Source: Pseudomicrostroma phylloplanum
Lineage: Eukaryota; Basidiomycota; Exobasidiomycetes; Microstromatales
NCBI GenBank assembly: GCA_039545275.1
Contig: BCHS01000002.1
Span: 992,001 to 1,056,000 of the forward strand
Length of the DNA stretch: 64,000 nt
Direction: 5' to 3'
Every line of letters starts with the position of its first letter. Positions within the stretch are counted from its first letter, which is position 1. Of this stretch, positions 10,220 through 22,211 are shown one piece after another. Below the pieces are notes generated by a model. The model made no database searches, was not told where the DNA came from, and worked only from the letters and a program-made list of their open reading frames with translations. The position numbers and the translations under genes are program-made.

Positions 10220-11140
10220 TCACGGCTTGAAGTGATACCCGCCCGACCTCTGCTCCACTGCAAACTTGAGTTCGGCAAGCACGCTGCCCTGCTTGCCCCC
10301 CTCCTCGACCGTTTCGAGGCCGGCGGTGAGCTCGTCTCCGGGCTCGGTGGGACCTACGCCGGATGGTGTGCCTACGTAGTGCAGCACAGAGGAGCGTCGT
10401 GAGTGTGAATGAAAGAAAGAAAGACGTCAGCACGCTTCCCGCCGTGACAGGCAGACCGAACCGGAATGAAGGCGCTGCTCACCAGTGAGGATCAGGTCTC
10501 CCTCCTCTACGGTCATAATACTGCTCACGTGCTCAATAAGCCTGGGCAGCTGAAAGATCATATCCTTCGTATTCCCATCCTGTCTCAGCTTCCCATTTGT
10601 CTTCAACCACAATCGTACATTATGTGGGTCTTTCACCTCAGAGAGAGGTAGAAAGGAGGAGATGGGTGTGAAGGAGTCGAAGCCTTTGGCGGCAGACCAG
10701 GGGAGACCGGCCTTTTTGACCTTTTCTTGCATGTTGCGGGCAGTCATGTCGATGGCGAGGGCGTAGCCTGCGATGTAGGACATTGCGTCTGCGGCGGGAA
10801 TGTCACGGCCGGTCTTGCCGATGACGGCTCCTAGCTCGACTGCCGAGCGGTAGGGGATAGGTGGGGTATGGAGGGGAGAGATCAGTCTAACGCTTCAGCC
10901 GATCTCGGCAGTCCCTGGAGTCCCGCAACCGCGTCCTCGCACCCTTTACTCACCCTCAAAATGAGCCACGACTCCCTTCGGGATCTCAATCTTTCCACCA
11001 TTGTCAACATAGCTGGTGGTAGGCTTGAGGAAGAAGAAGGGCTCAGTGGGAATGGCATTGTTGAGCTCCTTTGCGTGCTCGGCAAAGTTCCTGCCGATGG
11101 CGATGATCTTGCGACCTTGTGTGCGGAAGAGGTGGGCCAT
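10220..11140 (-). CDS. Fumarylacetoacetate hydrolase-family protein (FAHD1-like acylpyruvase)
   Basis: Three exons on the minus strand: 10954-11140, 10483-10839 and 10220-10371, joined by GTGAGT/GTGAGC...AG introns of 114 and 111 bases. They give 231 residues, close to the usual FAHD1 length. The fold motifs are in order: GRKIIAIGRNFAEHAKE near the N-terminus, the metal-binding pair Glu62 and Glu64 in HFEVELGAVIG (created by the first splice), Asp93 in GYALAIDMTARNMQ, and TPSGVGP at the third exon. FAHD1 enzymes hydrolyse acylpyruvates or decarboxylate oxaloacetate, usually in mitochondria. The start at 11140 gives no obvious targeting peptide, and the frame stays open upstream, so a longer N-terminus is possible. 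The substrate cannot be told from sequence. Confidence 0.88.
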
Positions 11141-11393
11141 TGGAGCTGTTAGGTTATATGAAGAGGTCGAGGTAGATTACGATGACAATGGATACAGGGG
11201 TGATCTTGTTTGAGAGTGTACGGTACTGATACGCCAGAGTGCGGGGGTGGGTGTTGCTCTACTTGTAGACTCTTCCGACTGCACCCCAAGTCCGACTCCA
11301 TGGGTTCAAGCTCCGCTGATTGAGTCCCTGATAATAGCCGACGCTGTTCCTGGCATTCTTCCGATCCAAGCAGGCTCACCTCGTCCAACATCT

Positions 11394-12569
11394 TCAGTAG
11401 AAGCCATTGTCCCATACATCTCCCTCTTGCGTCATGATGGTGGATGGCATCTCCGGCTCTACATTGTGAGGGACCGCCCAGATCGGAATCTGATAGTCTT
11501 GTGCTGGCCACTGAGGCCCGAGCTCGTAATCCCCGCTGATGGGAAAGGTAGAGTCCGGAAAGACTACAGGGGAGGCGTGGAATTCCCCGAATTCATGTGT
11601 CAGACAGCCCGTACATGCTGCGGTTGCAGCTCTCACAGTGCTCTGCCTCCTCCATTAGCGCTGACTTACCATCTGACTGCGACGATGGATCTGTCCATCC
11701 CGCCAATAGAGCAGAGAGCTCTTCTTCAGAGGGGTCGGAGGAGTTCTCGAGCTCGGGAAAAAGGCTCGGCTCCTGAGTTGGCTGGATGAAGTCAAGCAGG
11801 GTGTCTTGAAGGTAGTCCGTAGAGGGAGGGAGACCGGGATAGACACCTGGCCAGATGCAGGCTGGTGGGAGCGATGCGTACGATGTATGGAGGCGGGCCC
11901 GAGGGAATGGCTGTGAGCGAGGAGAGGACAGTCCAGCATGCCCATCATTTCTTTGTCGACCTGTACTCACGCCCAGTGTAGAGCTCCTCTGTAGGGATAG
12001 CATGATAGACTTGAAGGGGCTCTTCCTGACTCTGAGGCAAGTATATGCCGCTGTCAATGCTCGTTGCGCTCGTCTCGCGGCTGAAGTAGCTGGAGGGTGA
12101 GGCCGAGCTGCTGGCTACACTGCTCGCTTCTGGAGAGTCTACAGGGCAAGGAGCTTAGAGGCAGCCAAAAAAAGTGTCTCCGCTGATGAGAAGAGAGAGC
12201 CAGACGAGCTCTTGTTGGCTACTCCTCACCCTCTGCAGTCCCGTGACTCTGCTCGCTGATCCTGGTAGACCTCCTCCTGGCGGTGTGCTTCAGTCGAAGG
12301 CGTCGAGCTGTTCCCGGACGCAAGGTGGCATTCGACAATATGAAATACACTCTGAGCAGTCTGGATTTTCCATCCTCTCTCGCTCGCTGAGCTTCCAACT
12401 CACGCTTGGTCGGTGCTTTCTGTCCTTCCTCGTCATTCGCGCCGCTCGAGGAGGGGTGGGGCAGAAGGTCAGAGAGAGAGGGGGAGCAAAGGCAAGTAAT
12501 GGGCCAGCCCGAGTCGGTGTAGAACACACCGGGACAGTCAGGAGGATGATCTCGTAGAAAGGTACTCAT
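11394..12569 (-). CDS. Five-exon protein of unknown function
   Basis: I do not recognise this gene. Five exons fit together with canonical GT-AG sites and consistent phase: 12404-12569, 12230-12349, 11971-12138, 11670-11861 and 11394-11617, giving 289 residues. The first exon starts MSTFLRDHPPDCPGVFY. The second is Arg-rich, the third Ser-rich. The fourth is acidic (PSEEELSALLAGW), and the fifth ends GDVWDNGFY. No signal peptide, membrane span or known motif is visible. Support is the frame continuity across four introns, several of which are needed to avoid stops. The weakest choices are the second exon start (three nearby AGs) and the fourth exon start at 11861. It lies upstream of the FAHD1-like gene on the same strand, with 253 bases between. 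Confidence 0.55.
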
Positions 12570-12885
12570 AGCTCAGGTGGGGGTGGCAATGGTAGACTCT
12601 GGTGTGGTGGGAAGTCAAAGGCGGGAGGAGCGCCACGTCTAGAATTGGCCTATGGTAGGGCTCATAGCTCTAGCCTGACTGCTTGCATGCTGCCTGCAGG
12701 TCTGCTGGTGTACCTCTGAACGCACGAGGTATGCAAGTTAGACCTTGCGAGCCTCACAATGCACTCAGCGCCGACTTTGTCTGTCAGATCAACGATCTAG
12801 TATTGCAGCAGTGACAATCTCCCCAGCCAGCAATCGAAAGGTACGACCCAGCTCGGGCCTTACCGTCCCCTCTGACCTTTCACTC
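12570..12885. other. Intergenic region between ARPC3 and the orphan gene
   Basis: Contains the ARPC3 3' end at the right and, by position, the promoter of the orphan gene at the left. I see no coding frame or recognisable site. Confidence 0.35.
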
Positions 12886-13847
12886 CTACGATAGACTCTT
12901 GCCCATGAACCTCCTCTTTGTGAATGCCAGCCACCACTTGCTCGGCTTGCCGTCAATGTACACCTTCTCGATCAGCCTGATGACCAGCTCCTGCCTTGCG
13001 TGAGTGAGATATTGCCGGAGTTGATCTGTTCATACAGCAGTGCCCGAACGAGGAGGCAAAGTCAGAAGAGGCTCCAGTGACACGATAAGCGCGCAAAGTC
13101 AACTCACCAGCCTCAGACCTATCCTGAGGAGCTTGGTAAAGAGCATTCAGCGGGAATCCAGCGTCGCCTGGAAGGGCAAAGTTGTCCACTGCTAGTGTTG
13201 CGAGCTGCTTGTTGGCTTCAATTTGCGTCATGCCCACCTTCGACGAGGCGATCTTCTGCAGACAGTCTGAAATGAAGAGGATCAGGTATATGAGGGTCTG
13301 CAAGGAGAAGCCAAGAGAGACGGGGGAGTCAGTGAGACCTGCTTAGGTCCAAGCTCATCCAGCATGCGCTCCTGCCGACTCACTCGGTCTGCTGGACCTT
13401 TGATCTCAAAGTTGCGGAAGAGGGAGTTGGCCCGGAACAGGTCGATGGACTCGTCGATGATATCGAACACGGAGGGATCGACTATGTTGGGCAAAGGAGA
13501 TGGATATAGCAATCAGTCAGTACTCTTGCCATAAGAGGAGATGGCTGTGCGGGGAATTCTCCAGTCCAGCTCCTGCTACGACCGTTTGTTTTGTAGCATT
13601 GCGACAACAGCGGTAGGATGGAGACGCAGTCTAACCACGCCCCGAATAACGTAGAGCTCGCAGGTGTGCCATACTGCGCCTTGCCTTCCAATTGTTCTAC
13701 CAGTCTAATTCCATTCACATCCAACCCCGCATACCAACCTGGCTGAGGTGCCGGCCCACGAATCCTCGACCTGAAGGGCAGCAAAGACATCGAGGCGATC
13801 AGACGAGCATCCTGGTCCTCATTGTACGCAGAGTGATAGGCTGGCAT
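12886..13847 (-). CDS. ARPC3: Arp2/3 complex subunit 3 (p21-Arc)
   Basis: Four exons: 13739-13847, 13384-13481, 13108-13297 and 12886-13025, giving 178 residues, the same length as the human protein. It starts [20 protein letters not shown] and continues [13 protein letters not shown], both close to family sequence. Later blocks include [40 protein letters not shown] (across a splice), [13 protein letters not shown] and the terminal [23 protein letters not shown]3 is a small non-actin subunit of the complex that nucleates branched actin filaments, at endocytic patches in fungi. Introns are 257, 86 and 82 bases. The gene is divergent from HSK3, 254 bases away. Identification is firm. Confidence 0.97.
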
Positions 13848-14101
13848 GGCTAGTGGGAGTCTAGGGTGAGGTAGGGAGGATGCTGTTCGGTGAGGTTGGT
13901 GATCGTGGTAGGAAGGAGGCAGGCGCACCGCTGTCTCCACACACCCACACGCAATCGGACCGGGGCCACGGCGGCGACGGACTGAGGCTCCTCGGCTGCA
14001 CTGGCGGCGAGGCGAGCGAGTCTTGACGCGTTCCTGTTGATCCCTGAAATCCGCTCTACATCTCCTCACCTGTTCCCTCCTCTCACACCACACAGCTCAA
14101 C
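13848..14101. promoter_or_regulatory. Shared divergent promoter, ARPC3 / HSK3
   Basis: 254 bases between two divergent start codons. It must carry both promoters, judged by position only. No TATA box is evident. Confidence 0.55.
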
Positions 14102-14425
14102 ATGTCGACCTCCCAGAACCCCTCAGCTATCAAGGACCGACACTACGCCCAACTAGCCGGTCGTCTCTCCGCTCTCTCGCAAAACGTCATCGACCTACAT
14201 GGGCACGTAGAGCTTGCAGCTGAGCACTCGCAGAAGACGAGGGTGCTGGCTGCGAACCAGGCTAGCTTGTGAGTAGGAGACTGAAGCCGGATCTGCACAG
14301 GACGACAGGCTGACTGGATGGTAGCATCTTCTGTCTGTAGGTTCATGGCTGCCAATGCTCAGGAGCTCGATGTACCCAACAGGAACGCACAGGAGTTTCA
14401 AGACGATGTGACCGTTCGACAGTAG
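14102..14425 (+). CDS. HSK3: DASH/Dam1 complex subunit Hsk3
   Basis: A small two-exon gene, 14102-14268 and 14341-14425, with a 72-base intron (GTGAGT...TGTAG), giving 83 residues. The core matches the Hsk3 family: RHYAQLAGRLSALSQNV, a long amphipathic helix, then ANQASLFMAAN across the splice. Hsk3 is an essential small subunit of the fungal DASH ring that couples kinetochores to microtubule ends. The last 20 residues (acidic/polar, ending TVRQ) have no clear counterpart that I recall. The gene is easily missed because no uninterrupted frame covers it. A second kinetochore gene, MTW1, lies 26 kb away. Confidence 0.87.
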
Positions 14426-14889
14426 AGTTGCAGAGCAACCACTTCTTGACGAGGTCCCATCAACGATGTCAACAGGAAGGGGCATACCAGTGTGCATGCA
14501 GAGACGGACCTTCTCCGTCAGCGACTCTACGGAGCAATCGCCCAGCTGAGGGTTCCACAAGGCTCTCGCTCGAGACACACACAGTCTCACGTCCACTCAA
14601 GCGGGTCCACCTTCCTACCTGAAGGCAGCGCTGCGCTGCAGAGCTTTGCCGATCAATGCAAGGAAAGCTAGCACTGTTGGCAGAGCAGTGGACAAAGTGA
14701 GGCCATAGGATGGTCAGACAGGGCGGAGAAGAGCTGGATGATGATATTCAGAAGGTTGCCCCAAGGCAGAAGTGCGATATGTGACAGGAAGGACTATCGA
14801 CATTGGGTATAATGGGAGGATCGTCTGTGGTGATGCTATGAGTGGTTACCAAACTCGTCGGCTCGGCGCTGTCTAACCAGCTTCTAGCT
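14426..14889. other. Convergent intergenic region, HSK3 / IDI1
   Basis: 464 bases between two stop codons. No conserved protein or RNA gene could be recognised. It probably holds the two 3' untranslated regions. Confidence 0.4.
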
Positions 14890-16050
<1,161 letters not shown>

Positions 16051-18040
16051 ATGGAGTCTCGAGTCGTAGGCGTACTCGGTGAGCAGCACGGCCCGCGGTT
16101 CCGCAGAGCTTGCCGCGACCATTGATGCTGATCGCTGTGCTGCAACTTGTCCTCCACCCTTCCTATCAGGCGCCGGCCAGCTCGGTCGCATGTTCGTCGA
16201 AGCAGCTTCTCGCCTCAACGTCCAAGTCCGTCTCCTGGATGTTGGACCATCAGCTCCAGCAAAGCAAATTTCCTTCGTCCCCGCGGCAGACGGTACCTCG
16301 TCGGAACACGTCGATGGAGCTTTCACTGATGGAGAGAAGATCAAGGAGCTGGCGAAGAAGGTAGACGTCCTTACCATTGAGATTGAGCACGTCAATGCTG
16401 CCCAGCTTCAGACTGTGCTGGACGAGGGCATCGTCAAGGAGGTACACCCACTACCTTCCACTATTGCTCTGATCCAAGACAAGTATGCTCAGAAGAAGCA
16501 TCTCGTAGCTCAAGGACTGCCAGTAGCAGACTTTGTCGCTGTAGGCGGCGAGAGTCTGCAAGGAACGTCTGCCTCGGCCCAAACCGAAGGTGTAGCAGCC
16601 GCAGGGAAGCAGTTTGGCTTCCCTCTGATGCTCAAATCCAGGACACAGGCGTACGATGGAAAAGGAAACTTCGTAGTAAAGGAAGCAGGCAATGCCGAGG
16701 AGGGCGTCAAGGCTCTGGGAAACGGCAGCAGAGGCCTCTACGCTGAGAAGTGGGCGCCTTTTGTCAAGGAGGTCGCAGTCATGGTCGTTAGAAGCTCGAC
16801 TGGTGAGGTGAGGGCATACCCTGCTGTGGAGACCATCCACAGGGACAACATCTGCCATACTGTCACTGCGCCCATCCGGACAAGTGACCCGAGGATACCT
16901 CAACAGGCGAGAGAGATTGCCGAGAGGGCTGTAGCGACCTTCGGCGGCGCCGGAGTATTCGGCGTGGAGCTGTTTCTGATGGCCGATGGTCAACTACTGA
17001 TCAACGAGATTGCTCCAAGACCCCACAACTCTGGTCATTACACGATTGAGGCTGCCGAGACGAGTCAGTATGAGAACCATCTGCGGGCCATTCTGGGTCT
17101 GCCTCTGGGTAGCACTGCGCTCAAGGTCCCTTCGACAGCAATGGTCAATATTCTGGGCCTATCCGATTTGGACGCAGACAAGGATGCAATCATCAAGACA
17201 ATGGCTCCTGCTGTAGCAAGTCTCGCTGTGCCAGGAGCCACTGTGCATCTCTATGGCAAGGTGGGGTGCAGGAAAGGCAGGAAGATCGGTCACATCACAG
17301 TCGTTGCACAAAGTGACGCTGAGCTGCATCAACGGATGGAGCCCATCCTCCATGCTCTCGAGACCGCGACAGAAGCGGCACGTTCTGGATCTCAGCTCCC
17401 AGCAGAATTGACGCTGAAGGGCGCCTGCCAGAGCGAGGAGCAAAGGAGACAGGAGCGCGGCTCAGCTTCCACTTCATCACTGTCACCACTCAGGCCAATT
17501 CCTCAGTCCTCGCTAGACTTCAAGCACCCTCACCCCCTCGTCGGCATCATCATGGGCTCCGACTCCGATCTGCCCGTCATGCTCCCCGCTGCGCAGATCC
17601 TCAAGAAGTTCAATGTCCCCTTTGAGCTCACGATTGTCTCTGCGCACCGCACCCCCGATCGCATGAGGGAGTACAGTCGGTCAGCCCCTTCGCGAGGTCT
17701 GAGAGCAATCATCGCTGGTGCGGGAGGTGCTGCTCACCTGCCAGGAATGGTGGCAGCTCAAACTCCTCTGCCCGTCATTGGTGTTCCCGTCAAAGGCTCT
17801 GTGCTGGACGGAGTAGACTCGTTGCACTCGATTGTGCAGATGCCGCGAGGTGTTCCCGTCGCGAGCGTGGCGATCAATAACTCTACCAATGCGGCCCTTT
17901 TGGCGATTCGAATCCTGGGAGCCGCCGACCCGAGGTACCTGAGCATGATGCAACAGTACATGGACGACATGGAGGAAGAGGTCATGGGCAAGGTGGAGAA
18001 GCTGAGCGAGGTCGGATGGGATTATGTGGTGAAGAAGTAA
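16051..18040 (+). CDS. ADE2: Phosphoribosylaminoimidazole carboxylase (bifunctional PurK-PurE type)
   Basis: A 28-base first exon (16051-16078, MESRVVGVL) is joined to 16170-18040 by a 91-base intron. The splice rebuilds the nucleotide-binding loop [17 protein letters not shown]. The product is 632 residues. The N-terminal half is the ATP-grasp PurK module ([37 protein letters not shown]). From about residue 463 it is the PurE module, with [18 protein letters not shown] and [17 protein letters not shown]. Fungal ADE2 makes the 5-amino-4-carboxyimidazole ribotide intermediate of purine synthesis. A linker of about 50 residues joins the modules. It is convergent with RIB7, with only 96 bases between the stop codons. 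Confidence 0.97.
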
Positions 18041-18136
18041 AGACGATAGACTTGAGGAGGCGCTTCTGGCGTCATTTTTGCAACTCTAGACCAATACCAG
18101 ACGTTTTGCCGCACACTAAGTTCTGCTGGGCCACAC

Positions 18137-19144
18137 TCAACTCTGGGCCCGTGTCCAGATCCAAACCGCATCGTCCCCAAACCAGTCCTTTTTCCTCACC
18201 TGGAAAGCAGCTCCCGTCTGCTCCTCCTCCTCTTTGCTCGCCTCCTTCTTCGTCTTGCCAGGAACAGGGTCGCTCCACCGGGGGGACTTGTATCCCGTCG
18301 AGTCCGACCCGGCGAAATTGGGGGAGACGGTGACGATGAGCTGATCGATGAGATCGCCTGCGCGAGCTGTAGTAGAGGTGGCAGAGGAGGCAGAGCGAGC
18401 CATAAAGAGGGACTCGATCACCTGTGCTCCTCCCTCCACCATCAATCTCTTCACCCCAAGCGAGTGCAGCACAGAAAGGATCGAAGGCCAGTCCATGCCC
18501 GTCACCTCCACTATTGCCGCCCCTACCGCCTCGAGACTTTTGCCTTGCTCGGAACTTTTGAGACCGGTCCGGCAGAGGAAGAGAGGCTGACGACCTGCAC
18601 CGGCTTGGTAGTTCTTGAGGAGCCGGCAGGTAGGAGAGGAGCGCAATTGAGTGTCGAGGATGATTGGGCGGGGCTGGGAGTCTGGAGGTGGTATTTGAGG
18701 AAGGAGACGAGCTGTGTTGCAGAGACAGAGGGTGGTGCTTTAGCTGACGGGCACGAATGCACTCGCTGATCCTGTTGCTGTTGGTCGACTCACCACTGAG
18801 CCGGGGATCATCGTTGAGCAGTGTCCCCACACCCACTAGAATGGCGTCATGCAGCGTCCTGAGACTGTGGAAAAGAATCTGCTTTCAACCTTCAGAGGTC
18901 ACATGAGCCACTTTTGACCGCTACCTTGTCCCCACACTCACTAGTGCGTCATGGCCATGCTCTCATCCCCGCTGAGGCGAAGCTGCCTCCCTTTCCGCCC
19001 GGAGATGTATCCATCGATTGTCTGTGCAAAGGTGAGGGTGACATAGGGCCGCTTGCTCGTCGATGGCTCTCCCGACGTTGAGCCTTGTAAGAAGGTAGAA
19101 GACTGCTCGTACCTCTGTTGCAGCAGTCCACTCTCGTCTGCCAT
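18137..19144 (-). CDS. RIB7: 2,5-diamino-6-ribosylamino-pyrimidinone 5'-phosphate reductase
   Basis: Three exons: 18942-19144, 18794-18864 and 18137-18711, giving 282 residues. The product is the second enzyme of fungal riboflavin synthesis, an NADPH-dependent reductase of the RibD C-terminal fold. Recognisable blocks are PYVTLTFAQTIDGYISGRKG, MTHYLRTLHDAILVGVGTLL (across a splice), DDPRLSARLLP (across the second splice), QPRPIILDTQLR, and the NADPH-site region LGVKRLMVEGGAQVIESL. A charged insert (KTKKEASKEEEE) near residues 250-262 makes it longer than the yeast enzyme (244). It shares a 242-base divergent promoter with ERG26. Confidence 0.93.
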
Positions 19145-19386
19145 GGCTGCTGTAGAGGGCTGTACTATTGGGTTGTGCTGCGTTGTAGTCTAGAAAATGA
19201 CCTTGTCGTGTTCCTTCCCCTTTCCGCTTGGCCCCCGCGCCTTGGCCAATCGGGGATCTAGACTCCAAGCGGGGATCTGCAGCACCACCACCACCTTCCA
19301 TCCTTCCTTCCTCCCAAGGCCTAGTCGCACATCTACGCCTCACCCCTTCTACTCTTCCTCTCCCTCCCTCATACCCTGAACTCATC
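19145..19386. promoter_or_regulatory. Shared divergent promoter, RIB7 / ERG26
   Basis: 242 bases. The last 100 bases before ERG26 are strongly CT-rich on the plus strand, the usual promoter signature in this window. There is no assigned factor site. Confidence 0.55.
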
Positions 19387-20926
19387 ATGTCAGACGCTTC
19401 CCCTACTGGCGAGACGTTCCTCGTCATCGGAGGCACCGGCTTCCTGGGCCACAACATCGCCTCTGCCCTCCTCTCCCGCGGCGAGTCCAACGTGCACATC
19501 CTCGACCTCCGCTCAGCACAGCCCCACATGCTCCTGGAGAAGGCCACCTACCACACTGGGGACATTACAAAGCTCGACGAACTCAACAAGGTCTTTGCAG
19601 AGGTCCGCCCGAAGGTCGTGTTCCACACTGCTTCTCCGCTGCCCGGCGTGTCGAAGGAGGTGATGGAGAAGGTCAATGTTGGGGGAACTTCGAATGTGGT
19701 CGAGGCTTGCAAGACGAACAATGTCCGCAAGCTCGTCTTCACCTCGAGCGCTAGCGTCGTCTTCAACGGCATGCCGCTCAGGTATGGTGATGAGAGACTG
19801 CCGTATCCGGAGCGCGTTATTGATCCTTACAGTGACACAAAGGCTAAAGGGGAGAAGCTGGTCTTGGATGCGAATACCCCTGATGATGAGAAGACTGGTG
19901 TGCCCAAGGAGGGCCTCAGGACGGTGTCTGTGAGACCATCAGGTATCTTCGGGTGAGTCACAGTACACCTCTGAAGATTATACCTATACCCACTCTGACT
20001 GTCGTCCGCTTCTCTCCAAATAGCCCGAATGACCGACAGGCTGTTCCTGGCTTCATGAACACGCTTACTTCTGGAAAGCACAAGTATCAGCTGGGCAACG
20101 GAGAGAACCTCTTCGACTGGACTTATGTGGACAACATCACCCACGCGCACCTGCTGGCGTCCGACAAGCTTGAGACTAGGGGGTATGATGTGAGGCTTCT
20201 GGGCGCCGTTCATCTGCCGCGAGCTCTCGGTGAAGAGGAGCGGCCTGAGCGAGGCGTCCCCACAAGTGAGGAGAGGGACGATGTCCAGGGCGCAACGGAC
20301 TATGCTCGTAAGCTTCCCTCGACTCTCTCAAAGGAGACAAGAGAAGAGAATCTCAATGTGCGACCGGTGGTGCGCAACAAGTACGACCAATTCTTCTACC
20401 TCGTTCATCCCGACGTTGCTTCTCCCGGCTCGCCGATCCCAGAGGCACCGCTGGCAACCGAGTTCATCCCGGTAGCAGGAGAAGCCTTCTTCATCACCAA
20501 TGGCCAGCCAGTGCCCTTCTGGTCATTCGCCAGGGCACTCTGGAAGGAAGCCTCCCCAGCATATGCCGCTAGCGATGCGAAGCCGTGGACCATCCCAAGG
20601 GAGATGGCCCTCTCCCTGTCTGCCTATGCAGAGATGTACTCGAGATTCACTGGCAAGGAAATTGCGCTGACGACGCTCAAGACCATTTTTGCTACCACGA
20701 CGAGGTACTACAATATTGAAAAGGCGAGGAGAGTGCTTGGGTATGAGCCAAAGGTCGGACTGCAGGAGGGTATCAAGAGGAGTGCACAGGTGAGTCGGCG
20801 ACAAGGGAGAGTGAAAGCCTTGCGTCTGGCTCAGAGCAGCACACTGACTTCTCTGATCAATGTGTATCACAGTGGTGGCTCACGACTCCCGAGGGAAAGG
20901 CATTCAAGGCATCGCAAGCCGCCTAA
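19387..20926 (+). CDS. ERG26: Sterol-4-alpha-carboxylate 3-dehydrogenase (C-3 sterol dehydrogenase)
   Basis: Three exons: 19387-19952, 20024-20789 and 20873-20926, giving 461 residues. The protein is a 3-beta-HSD-type short-chain dehydrogenase that oxidatively decarboxylates the C4-carboxy sterol in the ERG25-26-27 complex at the ER. The NAD-binding motif VIGGTGFLGHNIA is at residues 15-27. The catalytic Tyr and Lys are in DPYSDTKAKGEK (about Tyr147 and Lys151). RPSGIFGPNDRQ spans the first splice, and FITNGQPVPFWSF and VLGYEPKVGLQEGI mark the C-terminal part. A charged insert of about 50 residues (about 257-310) sits between the catalytic and C-terminal parts. It reads through without an obvious intron and lengthens the protein beyond the usual 350-370. 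The last exon is 54 bases, starting TGGTGG (Trp-Trp). Confidence 0.93.
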
Positions 20927-21172
20927 TCCGTACTTGCGGGATGAGCTCAGGAGTGGCAGGGATGGAGGACGCGATATCAGGAAAGGTGCCGGGAAGGTAC
21001 GGCTGTTGGGGATTCCTGTCATGTGCAATGTTACGTCTATGACCATTGTTGTTCTGCCTGCAGGAATATTCTGTCCTGTCCAGGTGCACTGCCAACGACA
21101 CGTCCAGTCACATGACCTCCCTCCATCTCGTCTGTTCCCACTCTCCTTCCCTCCTGCCCTTCCCCAAACCAT

Positions 21173-21828
21173 CTACTTCTTGCCGCCCTTCTTCTTCTTT
21201 TTATTCTTACTTTGTCCACCACCTCCACCACCGCCTCCTGCCCCCGTTGCAGCTCCTTGTGTCGGCTGTGTCCCCACCACACTCTCCACTGCTCCCTCCA
21301 CTGCCCCAACGGCCGATTGCGCTAGGGAAGTAGCTTCTTCCACTGCTGTTCCTGCTGCTGCTGTGGCTGTATTTGCTATTGTCGACGAGGTTGAGGTCGA
21401 GGTGGAGGGTCTAGAGCCGGACATGAGAGATTGGATCTCTTTAGAGAAGGAGTCGAACCGGTTTAGGATGACTGTGCTTCGCGAGCGGTACTTGAGTGTC
21501 TGCGGAGGGGGAACGAAGGGGAAGGGACGAAGGCAGTCAGTACAGGAGTCGGCGGCAGCTCGTCCTGGGACTGGTCTGTCATGCTCACTGTGTAGTCATC
21601 GGTGACTTTGAGGACGAGCCATTGTCTCGATGGATGTGTCTTGACTAGATAGCGTGTCTGTCAAGCAGCGAGGAGAGGAGCGCAAAGGTCAACATCTGCC
21701 AATTTCTACCATGATGCGGCACTCGCGTCTTCCCCATATGCAGCGGGCGAACTCACCCTGTTCGGGTTCTTGCTGTACAGCTCGATAGCCTGTGTGTGGA
21801 ATTCCGACCAGTGCTTGAGGTAGACCAT
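21173..21828 (-). CDS. SRP9: Signal recognition particle 9 kDa / Srp21-type subunit
   Basis: Three exons: 21757-21828, 21589-21657 and 21173-21499, giving 155 residues. Assembly across two introns restores the SRP9 fold: MVYLKHWSEFHTQAIELYSK, then NRTRYLVKTHPSRQWLVL, then KVTDDYTTLKYRSRS and NRFDSFSKEIQSLMSG. SRP9 pairs with SRP14 to bind the Alu domain of the SRP RNA and pause translation. After about residue 80 there is a Thr/Ser/Ala-rich linker, an eight-Gly run and a lysine tail ending KNKKKKKGGKK. This extension recalls the longer fungal Srp21 proteins and the basic tail of SRP14. The first two exons are too short to be noticed as open frames. Confidence 0.88.
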
Positions 21829-22211
21829 GGCGAAGGTAGGGGATGGGCGACCGGACGATGGAGAGGACAGCGGTATCGAGACTTCTTCTACTCTACGTCT
21901 ACCACACGACCTGGCCTACTGCTCGCCTGGATGCAAGCCAGGCCAAGGGCAAGGCAAAGGGCCCGCGCGGATCGGAAGCGGAGGTTGAATTCAGATTTAC
22001 TCCCGCACCGCACAGGGTGGCCTCAGCCACTTTGGGATCACCAATCCATCCATCTTGTCATCCTAATTGCATCCATACCACCAATCGTCCCTACTACCAG
22101 TATCAACCTGACCAAGGAACAGCACATCACCTCTCGTCATCTCTTCTGCGCGTTCTAGATACTTCAATAGACACACCTCAGCCCTTCGCTTCCACTCGCG
22201 CCTCCACAACG
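21829..22211. promoter_or_regulatory. Divergent promoter, SRP9 / TMEM205-like
   Basis: 383 bases between start codons. CT- and CA-rich on the plus strand in its right half. The frame of the right-hand gene stays open through most of it, but the best ATG is at 22212. Confidence 0.45.
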
